Of a DNA stretch of 5,148 nucleotides, positions 1 through 4,585 are shown piece after piece (the stretch's first letter is position 1; each line of letters opens with the position of its first letter). Below the pieces are notes generated by a model. The model made no database searches, was not told the DNA's origin, and was given only the letters and a program-made list of their open reading frames with translations. Made by a program: the position numbers and the translations under genes. Source of the DNA: Thermoplasmatota archaeon (GTDB lineage Archaea > Thermoplasmatota > E2 > DHVEG-1). The stretch is taken from assembly GCA_018824925.1 (NCBI GenBank), contig JAHJFH010000073.1, positions 1-5,148 on the forward strand, given 5' to 3'.

Positions 1-411
1 CCAACAATAAATCCCAATGGATTAGGGAATGAAGTAACAGAATATGTGGTATTTGAACCATGGGCCCAAACCGTAACACCAACTCCACATTTTATTACCC
101 CACTAGAAGGATTTCTATATCTAAACCTTGTTGATAAAATAGAATTGAAAATCCCCTTTATAACGACATTTATAATCGGAAAATCGACAGTTGAAATTTA
201 TACTCCTCGTTGTTTATATGGAATTGATTATGTAGAATTTTATATTGATGATGAGCCAAGATATGTCGATAATACTGATCCATATAGCTGGGAATGGGAC
301 GAAAAAACACAATTATACATGTACTGGATAGAGGCAATTGCATATGATACTCAAGGTAACCGTGGCAGTGTCAGAATGAAATCATGGAAAGTACAAATGA
401 GATCTAATTGA
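1..411 (+). CDS. C-terminal end of a surface beta-helix / Ig-like domain protein (5' partial)
   Basis: The frame is open from the first base to the TGA at 409-411, giving 136 visible residues. A GTG at 46 could be read as a start but is internal to the domain, so the gene begins left of the window. Residues about 4-22 (NPNGLGNEVTEY then VVFEPWA) look like the closing segment of a right-handed parallel beta-helix repeat domain of the NosD type. Residues about 28-133 look like an Ig-like beta-sandwich: VEFYIDDE (78-85), YSWEWDE (95-101) and AYDTQGNRGS (114-123), the pattern of Ig-like modules in large secreted archaeal proteins. I expect a secreted or cell-surface role in binding or structure. 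No catalytic residues are visible. It ends without a C-terminal membrane anchor or sorting sequence, so any anchor would be elsewhere. The family reading is from memory of similar archaeal proteins; the domain type is fairly secure, the function is not. Confidence 0.8.
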   Translation, partial: PTINPNGLGNEVTEYVVFEPWAQTVTPTPHFITPLEGFLYLNLVDKIELKIPFITTFIIGKSTVEIYTPRCLYGIDYVEFYIDDEPRYVDNTDPYSWEWDEKTQLYMYWIEAIAYDTQGNRGSVRMKSWKVQMRSN

Positions 412-449
412 AAATTGATATGACCTAGTACTTCTTATTAATCATATTA

Positions 450-455
450 TTTTTT
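450..455 (+). terminator. T6 tract, possible archaeal terminator of the surface-protein gene
   Basis: A run of six T lies 39 bases after the TGA of the upstream gene. Archaeal RNA polymerase commonly terminates at short U tracts without needing a hairpin, so this is a plausible first stop. The hairpin at 465-490 and the T5 at 508-512 could serve as backups. The position is seen; the function is inferred. Confidence 0.35.
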
Positions 456-464
456 AGTCGTTGT

Positions 465-490
465 CGCCCATCAATAGAAAGTGATGGGCG
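465..490. repeat. Perfect 9-bp inverted repeat (stem-loop)
   Basis: CGCCCATCA at 465-473 and TGATGGGCG at 482-490 are exact reverse complements around an 8-base loop. The stem has six G-C pairs in a very AT-rich stretch. It lies in the convergent region after the surface-protein gene. It could be a terminator-like or mRNA 3'-end stabilising hairpin on the plus strand, or part of a larger RNA. T-rich sequence follows on the plus strand (T5 at 508-512). Confidence 0.6.
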
Positions 491-500
491 TAGTAACTAA

Positions 501-527
501 TTTATTCTTTTTACAGCAGAGAATAAA
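501..527. repeat. 7-bp AT-rich inverted repeat
   Basis: TTTATTC at 501-507 and GAATAAA at 521-527 are exact complements around a 13-base loop. The stem is weak because it has only one G-C pair. It sits between the 465-490 hairpin and the folded block starting at 531. On the minus strand its U-rich arm follows the end of that block and could act in 3'-end formation. Chance is possible for an AT-rich stem of this size. Confidence 0.35.
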
Positions 528-530
528 ATA

Positions 531-688
531 GCTACATATATCACGACAATTTTCAGATACCGAGGTTATCCTCCACATCATTTCTTGACGTTCCGTCGGT
601 TTGATCAGAGAGGGACCCTAATCGATATCATCTGTAGCCTTAGCCTTGCTGCATCATTCACGAATCATGATGCTCTTCGTACTAAGGC
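531..688. ncRNA. Candidate structured non-coding RNA, strand uncertain
   Basis: This block has no sensible reading frame but carries many complementary pairs. GCTACA 531-536 pairs with TGTAGC 633-638, and ATATC 538-542 with GATAT 624-628, closing a domain of about 108 bases. Inside it, ACCGA 559-563 pairs with TCGGT 596-600; two local hairpins, GAGG/CCTC (562-573) and GACG/CGTC (587-597), are also possible. A second domain has GCCTTAG 637-643 paired with CTAAGGC 682-688 and, nested within, GCATCAT 651-657 paired with ATGATGC 667-673. By hand count the G+C of 541-690 is about 44 percent (66 of 150), which looks higher than the flanking DNA. I do not recognise RNase P, SRP RNA or tRNA signatures. 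On the minus strand, box C- and box D-like motifs occur and a TATA-like AAATATAT lies at 701-708, so that strand is slightly favoured. The two domains share bases 637-638, so the full fold is unsettled. Confidence 0.4.
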
Positions 689-697
689 AAAATAAAA
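689..697 (-). terminator. T-rich tract after pyrF, possible terminator
   Basis: Read on the minus strand this is TTTTATTTT, starting 14 bases past the pyrF stop codon. Such U-rich tracts terminate archaeal transcripts. If it works, the folded block beyond it at 531-688 would need its own promoter or would come from read-through. Confidence 0.35.
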
Positions 698-711
698 CAC
701 ATATATTTGAG

Positions 712-1539
712 TTAATGAACTTTTCTATAACGAAATGAGTTGATAGTTGTTTGAAGAGTCTGTGCAGTTTCTCTTGCAGACTCAGCAAATTTTTCTGAGG
801 TGTCCGCATAAATAATACCTCGTGATGAGTTGATGATTGCCATTTTTCCTTCCGAATTTGTTCCATAGATTATCGTTTTTTCGACATCTCCACCTTGTTT
901 ACCAACACCGGGTATAAGTAACGGTATGGTATCTCCAAAGATCTCACGTATTTTTTTTAATTCCTTAGGATATGTCGCACCAACAACAGCGCCACAGTTG
1001 CGATATTTATTCCAACTTACAATTTTATGTGCTACATGTTCAAATAAGGGTTTTCGTTGGAATTGTAAATCCTGAAAATCTCTTGCTGATGAATTTGATG
1101 TTCGACACAAAATAAAGTTACATTTATCTGTATATTTCAGGAAAGGCGTGATCCCATCAATTCCTAAATAGGGATTTAAAGTAACCCCATCAGCATGGAG
1201 GATATCATAAAGCGCTGTCGCATATTTTGCTGCAGAGTTCCCAATATCATTTCGTTTACCATCTAAGATGATAACAATATCTTTAGGTATATGTTTGAGT
1301 GTGTCATGTAATAGCTGCATACCCTCTAACCCATATTGTTCATAAAACGCAAGATTTATTTTATAAGCACAGACTAAATCATGTGTTGCATCGATTATTG
1401 CATGATTAAAGGTGAGTAGGGGTGAGGTATCTATTTTATGTAAATACTGAGGTATTTTCTCTGCATCAATATCTAATCCAACACATAGTATCGAGTTATT
1501 TTTCTCAATGATATTCTTAAGTTTATCATTAAAACGCAT
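712..1539 (-). CDS. pyrF: Orotidine 5'-phosphate decarboxylase, subfamily 2
   Basis: This enzyme decarboxylates OMP to UMP, the last step of de novo pyrimidine synthesis in the cytoplasm. The 275 residues form one TIM-barrel domain and match the usual length of the longer subfamily 2, not the roughly 210-230 residues of the common short form. Visible landmarks are LCVGLDID (18-25), the lysine K60 in AYKINLAFYEQYG, and the catalytic D-x-K-x-x-D signature as D93, K95 and D98 in DGKRNDIGNSA. Further ones are TLNPYLGIDG (120-129), TSNSSA (147-152), GAVVGATYP (183-191), PGVGKQGGD (210-218) and the phosphate-loop-like NSSRGIIYA (237-245). The usual DAKRGDI is written DGKRNDI, but the acidic and lysine residues remain. 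The ATG at 1537-1539 begins right before the conserved N-terminal strand; a weak GTGAT Shine-Dalgarno-like sequence lies about five bases upstream. It is divergent from the glycosyltransferase gene. All key residues are present, so it should be active. Confidence 0.95.
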   Translation of the reverse strand: MRFNDKLKNIIEKNNSILCVGLDIDAEKIPQYLHKIDTSPLLTFNHAIIDATHDLVCAYKINLAFYEQYGLEGMQLLHDTLKHIPKDIVIILDGKRNDIGNSAAKYATALYDILHADGVTLNPYLGIDGITPFLKYTDKCNFILCRTSNSSARDFQDLQFQRKPLFEHVAHKIVSWNKYRNCGAVVGATYPKELKKIREIFGDTIPLLIPGVGKQGGDVEKTIIYGTNSEGKMAIINSSRGIIYADTSEKFAESARETAQTLQTTINSFRYRKVH

Positions 1540-1540
1540 T

Positions 1541-1590
1541 ATGTATCACTATGGATATTACAGAACCTATTTTTAATGCATGTGATACAT
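1541..1590. repeat. 9-bp inverted repeat in the divergent promoter region
   Basis: ATGTATCAC at 1541-1549 and GTGATACAT at 1582-1590 are exact complements separated by 32 bases. The repeat spans the proposed pyrF TATA box and overlaps the pyrF leader. Three-turn spacing between arm centres (41 bases) is compatible with a dimeric or looping regulator, but no regulator is known. The words ATGGATA at 1551-1557 and 1589-1595 also form a direct repeat. A functional operator is inferred. Confidence 0.35.
1568..1577 (-). promoter_or_regulatory. TATA-like box for pyrF
   Basis: On the minus strand this reads ATTAAAAATA, centred about 33 bases upstream of the pyrF ATG. With usual archaeal spacing, transcription would begin roughly 7-10 bases before the start codon, leaving a very short leader. 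The assignment rests on sequence and spacing only. Confidence 0.4.
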
Positions 1591-1597
1591 GGATAGG

Positions 1598-1606
1598 TAT
1601 TTAATA
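1598..1606 (+). promoter_or_regulatory. TATA-like box for the GT-B glycosyltransferase gene
   Basis: TATTTAATA lies centred about 31 bases upstream of the ATG at 1633. There is no Shine-Dalgarno-like sequence before that ATG. Archaeal spacing predicts a start of transcription within a few bases of the ATG, so the message is probably leaderless or nearly so. Confidence 0.45.
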
Positions 1607-1632
1607 GTCCTAAAAAATTTCGGTACTTATTT

Positions 1633-2703
1633 ATGGATATCATTTATGCAGTTTGTTCGTGGGGATTAGGTCATGCGACACGATCCTTGCCAATAATTCG
1701 TCGGTTGCTTGACGAACAGCATAATCTGACGATTATTTCTGATGGTCGTCCTTTTGAATTATTGCGAAAAGAACTTGGTACCTCGGTTCAGTATTACGCG
1801 GTCCCTGATTATCCGATGTTGTTATCAGATAATTCCCGTCAGTTTCTAGCTAAAAGCATTATTTATTGGCCGGTGTTTATTAAACGGATAGAAGCAGGTT
1901 TAATACACCTTCAAAAAATTTTAAATCAACAACATTGTGATCGGATTGTTTCGGATGCCCGATACGATATGTATAGTAAGCATATCCCCTCATTTTTTAT
2001 ATCCCATCAAATGCGAATAATGAATCCATTACGTATTCGTATCTTTGAATCTGGTAGTGAGGTATTTAATAAATTTTTCTTCAAACGATTCAAAGGGATA
2101 CTGATTCCAGATTATATTGAGGATGATCTCTCTGGGGATTTATCACATAACCTAAAACGAATTGATGAAAAAAAACTTCATTATATTGGTATTCTATCTG
2201 ATTTTAAGCAAAAAAAGGTCCAAAAAAAAATCGATTACCTTATTTCTTTATCAGGACCTGAACCCCAACGAGGTCTGCTTGAACAAAAGATACTCAAACA
2301 AATTCCGTATTTGAAGGGCAATATTGCTTTAACCCTTGGTAAAACTGAAGCTAATACCCTTGATAAACACGAGAATATATCGATATATTCGTACTTAGGT
2401 AAGGTCGACCGAGAGCACCTTATGAATCAAGCCCGTATGATAATTTCTCGGTCGGGTTATTCAACAATTATGGATCTTGCAGTCCTCCACATTAAAGCAG
2501 TATTAATTCCAACCCCCGGGCAAATAGAGCAGGAATATCTTGGTCAGTATCATACCATGAAAAACACATTTTATTCGACAGCACAAGACAAACTTGATTT
2601 ACAGCAAGCAGTAAATGCCGCAGAAAATACCACAGGGATAACACGGATATGCAATGTTAAGAAATCAGTTGAAAATGCAGTTAAAATTATTATGGATGGA
2701 TAA
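1633..2703 (+). CDS. GT-B fold glycosyltransferase, MurG/UDP-glycosyltransferase-like
   Basis: This is a likely nucleotide-sugar-dependent glycosyltransferase, 356 residues long, with no signal peptide or clear membrane segment. The start is set by the N-terminal strand MDIIYAVCSWGLGHATRS, whose GxGHATR loop (11-17) is the acceptor-side hallmark of GT28/MurG-like and related archaeal enzymes (the MJ1255-like, Glyco_trans_1_3 group as I recall it). SDARYDMYS followed by IPSFFISHQ (107-125) is also typical of that group. The C-terminal nucleotide-sugar domain shows NIALTLGKTE (230-239), SYLGKVDREHLM (253-264), ISRSGYSTIMDLA (271-283) and PTPGQIEQEYLGQY (293-306), where the donor-binding glutamate/glutamine pair is expected. 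The link (about residues 135-215) is lysine-rich and contains three A runs. It precedes the membrane-protein gene by 57 bases on the same strand, suggesting a shared pathway. Donor sugar and acceptor cannot be told from sequence; a membrane lipid or polyprenyl carrier is a reasonable guess. Confidence 0.85.
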   Translation: MDIIYAVCSWGLGHATRSLPIIRRLLDEQHNLTIISDGRPFELLRKELGTSVQYYAVPDYPMLLSDNSRQFLAKSIIYWPVFIKRIEAGLIHLQKILNQQHCDRIVSDARYDMYSKHIPSFFISHQMRIMNPLRIRIFESGSEVFNKFFFKRFKGILIPDYIEDDLSGDLSHNLKRIDEKKLHYIGILSDFKQKKVQKKIDYLISLSGPEPQRGLLEQKILKQIPYLKGNIALTLGKTEANTLDKHENISIYSYLGKVDREHLMNQARMIISRSGYSTIMDLAVLHIKAVLIPTPGQIEQEYLGQYHTMKNTFYSTAQDKLDLQQAVNAAENTTGITRICNVKKSVENAVKIIMDG

Positions 2704-2727
2704 AATGTTTCAATAATCATTACAGAA

Positions 2728-2737
2728 TTTTAAATAA
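2728..2737 (+). promoter_or_regulatory. TATA-like box for the membrane-protein gene
   Basis: TTTTAAATAA is centred about 28 bases upstream of the ATG at 2761. No Shine-Dalgarno sequence precedes that ATG. The spacing predicts transcription starting at or next to the A of the ATG. The gene may therefore have its own leaderless transcript as well as any read-through from the gene before it. Confidence 0.45.
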
Positions 2738-2760
2738 GAAAAGCATATTACCTCGCGATA

Positions 2761-4584
2761 ATGAGGATAACGATTACCCAGCATATTAGACACCTAGTTC
2801 ATCACTGGTTTTTTTGGGTAATGGTAATCACAGGAATTGCGATTTTTCTCAGAGCACTGCCGGCATTTATGAATGCAGCATGGGGATGTGATTTTGGGAT
2901 TTATTATGGATTAACCAATTCTTTTGTCAGTAATGGTGAGTGGATTGGAGATTCACCTGCGTGGGGTGGCGCATACCAATATTTCCCAGTGCTTTATGCG
3001 ATAACAGGGGGTGCTCATTGGCTTACAGGCATTGATATTTTAACGTTAATGCCAAAACTAGTGCCAATTTTTGGTGGATTATCGGTATTGATTTTCTATT
3101 TTATTGTTAATGATTTACTTGGTGATCGGAAAAAAGCGCTGTTGGCAAGTTTATTTTTAGCGGTTCTTCCATTTCATGTGTATCAGACAAGTCAGGCCGC
3201 CCCCCTAACAATTGGTAATTTTTTTTATATGCTGTCTTTTTTCTTTTTTTTACGGAGTAGAACATCATCTAAGTATCTATTTGGATTAGTTATATCGACA
3301 ATCCTGATGATTTTGACGCATCATTTAACGATGTATTTTTATCTGATATCTATCGTGTTTGTATTGTTTTTTGAAAATGCTCGAAATTCTTCATGGACAA
3401 AAACGATTCGGCAGGATATGGTATATCTTTTTGGGGCGAGTACTGCAACATTTTTATATTGGAATATCGTAGCAACGCCTGTTTACAAGGGTTTTATGAG
3501 CCATGGGATTGTTTTTGGTAATATTGTGTTTTCAACCGAGATGACTATTGCGTTATTTTATGTTGTATGCTGTGGTCTGCTTGGTATTGCTTGGGGTATC
3601 CGCAAAGTATGGCCGTATCATGAAAAGAGTGTTGTTTTGAAAAAATCTTCACCTGCTCTGTTTTTTGGTGTATTGTTAGGGTTACTTGTGTTATTGGGGA
3701 TTGTGTTTTTGTTTCCTCTCCCATGGGCACAGTTGTATTTTACCCCAAAATCAATTGCTTATGCGCTTCCGTTATTGGTGCTCATAACACTTGGTGTTTT
3801 AGGACTTAAGCAGGCGCAACGTATTGCTAATTGGCAGATTATTGGTGGGTGGTTTTCTGCATTATTTTTGTCGTTTGTGTATGGTTTTTTAAGTTTAAAT
3901 AGTACTCTTTTGCCACATCGTCATTTGGAATATATTGTTGCGCCGTTGTTGATTTTTTCTGTGTATGGTTTATATTCATTATCTCGATATGATTATTCGT
4001 TTCTTGCATCATGGAAATCACTGTTGTTGAAAAAACGACAGTTGCTTTATCCATTTGCTGTGGTCTTATTGGTAGCATCGAATGCAGCTTCGGTGTACCC
4101 ATCATATTTAGCGTGGGAGTCTCTTGAGGTATCGTATGAGACGATTACTGCAGATAATCTTGCCGCGATTTCCTGGCTTGATAAACAGGTGGATCATAAT
4201 GCAAGTGTGATTGCGGCTGATCATCGGCTGGCGTTATTAGCTGAAGCGGTTGGTTTTAATACAACGCAGGATAAACCGATTTATTTGTGGAACTCTTCTA
4301 AAATGAGTGATTTTTCCGATGAGCTCAGGGGGGTTGTATATAATTATAGTCGTGTGACGCATGTGATTGTTGATTCATTGATGCGGGATAATATTGTCCA
4401 TATTGGATTTGATGGGAAAAAAGCGTTTATGACAAATGCATCCTATGATAAGTTTTGTGTCTCCCCGTTTGAGTTGGTGTATCGTAATGCTACCTATAAT
4501 CGTGAGTTTGAAGAGATGCATTGGACGGAAGTGTATTATGTGAATTGGTCTCAGATAGAAGATGGGATGGTTTTTATCAGGTAA
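2761..4584 (+). CDS. Polytopic membrane protein with STT3/AglB-like (GT-C) architecture
   Basis: This 607-residue protein probably transfers sugar from a polyprenyl-linked donor outside the membrane. About 12-13 membrane segments lie between residues 17 and 447, followed by a soluble domain of about 160 residues. GT-C features include an acidic residue, D44 in GCDFGIYYG, in the first outer loop after membrane segment 1, where the catalytic aspartate of STT3, AglB and PMT enzymes sits. Others are SQAAPLTIGN (144-153), THHLTMYFY (186-194) and HRHLEYIVAPLL (386-397). The soluble domain begins DNLAAISWLDKQV then ASVIAADHRLA, which aligns in layout with the A..WL...VLSWWDYG stretch of AglB, but WWDYG is replaced by AADHRLA (D487, H488, R489). 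It holds seven N-x-S/T sequons: N480, N500, N511, N528, N559, N576 and N595. It is shorter than typical AglB. It could be a non-OST GT-C transferase or an uncharacterised relative. Membrane topology is confident, enzyme class moderate, substrate unknown. Confidence 0.7.
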   Translation: MRITITQHIRHLVHHWFFWVMVITGIAIFLRALPAFMNAAWGCDFGIYYGLTNSFVSNGEWIGDSPAWGGAYQYFPVLYAITGGAHWLTGIDILTLMPKLVPIFGGLSVLIFYFIVNDLLGDRKKALLASLFLAVLPFHVYQTSQAAPLTIGNFFYMLSFFFFLRSRTSSKYLFGLVISTILMILTHHLTMYFYLISIVFVLFFENARNSSWTKTIRQDMVYLFGASTATFLYWNIVATPVYKGFMSHGIVFGNIVFSTEMTIALFYVVCCGLLGIAWGIRKVWPYHEKSVVLKKSSPALFFGVLLGLLVLLGIVFLFPLPWAQLYFTPKSIAYALPLLVLITLGVLGLKQAQRIANWQIIGGWFSALFLSFVYGFLSLNSTLLPHRHLEYIVAPLLIFSVYGLYSLSRYDYSFLASWKSLLLKKRQLLYPFAVVLLVASNAASVYPSYLAWESLEVSYETITADNLAAISWLDKQVDHNASVIAADHRLALLAEAVGFNTTQDKPIYLWNSSKMSDFSDELRGVVYNYSRVTHVIVDSLMRDNIVHIGFDGKKAFMTNASYDKFCVSPFELVYRNATYNREFEEMHWTEVYYVNWSQIEDGMVFIR

Positions 4585-4585
4585 T

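Noticed and set aside
46..411. A complete 121-residue gene starting at GTG 46
   Set aside because: The frame is open upstream to base 1, and the upstream codons continue the beta-helix tail, so 46 is an internal valine.
484..531. Short plus-strand ATG frame of 15 codons ending at TAG
   Set aside because: It overlaps two inverted repeats, has no ribosome-binding or promoter support and is too short to judge.
637..688. tRNA gene, because 7-bp end stems GCCTTAG/CTAAGGC resemble an acceptor stem
   Set aside because: The element is only 52 bases long, with a single inner hairpin and no T-loop or anticodon arm arrangement.
531..688. RNase P RNA or SRP RNA
   Set aside because: The conserved sequence blocks of these RNAs could not be found on either strand, and the block is too short for them.
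654..866. Minus-strand 70-codon open frame
   Set aside because: It overlaps the 3' end of pyrF in another frame and the folded intergenic block, and its protein shows no domain features.
3545..3730. Minus-strand 61-codon open frame
   Set aside because: It lies antisense within the membrane-protein gene, with no recognisable features or start signal.
3839..4105. Minus-strand 88-codon open frame
   Set aside because: It is antisense to well-conserved membrane segments and rich in H, Q, T and N, as expected from reading hydrophobic codons backward.
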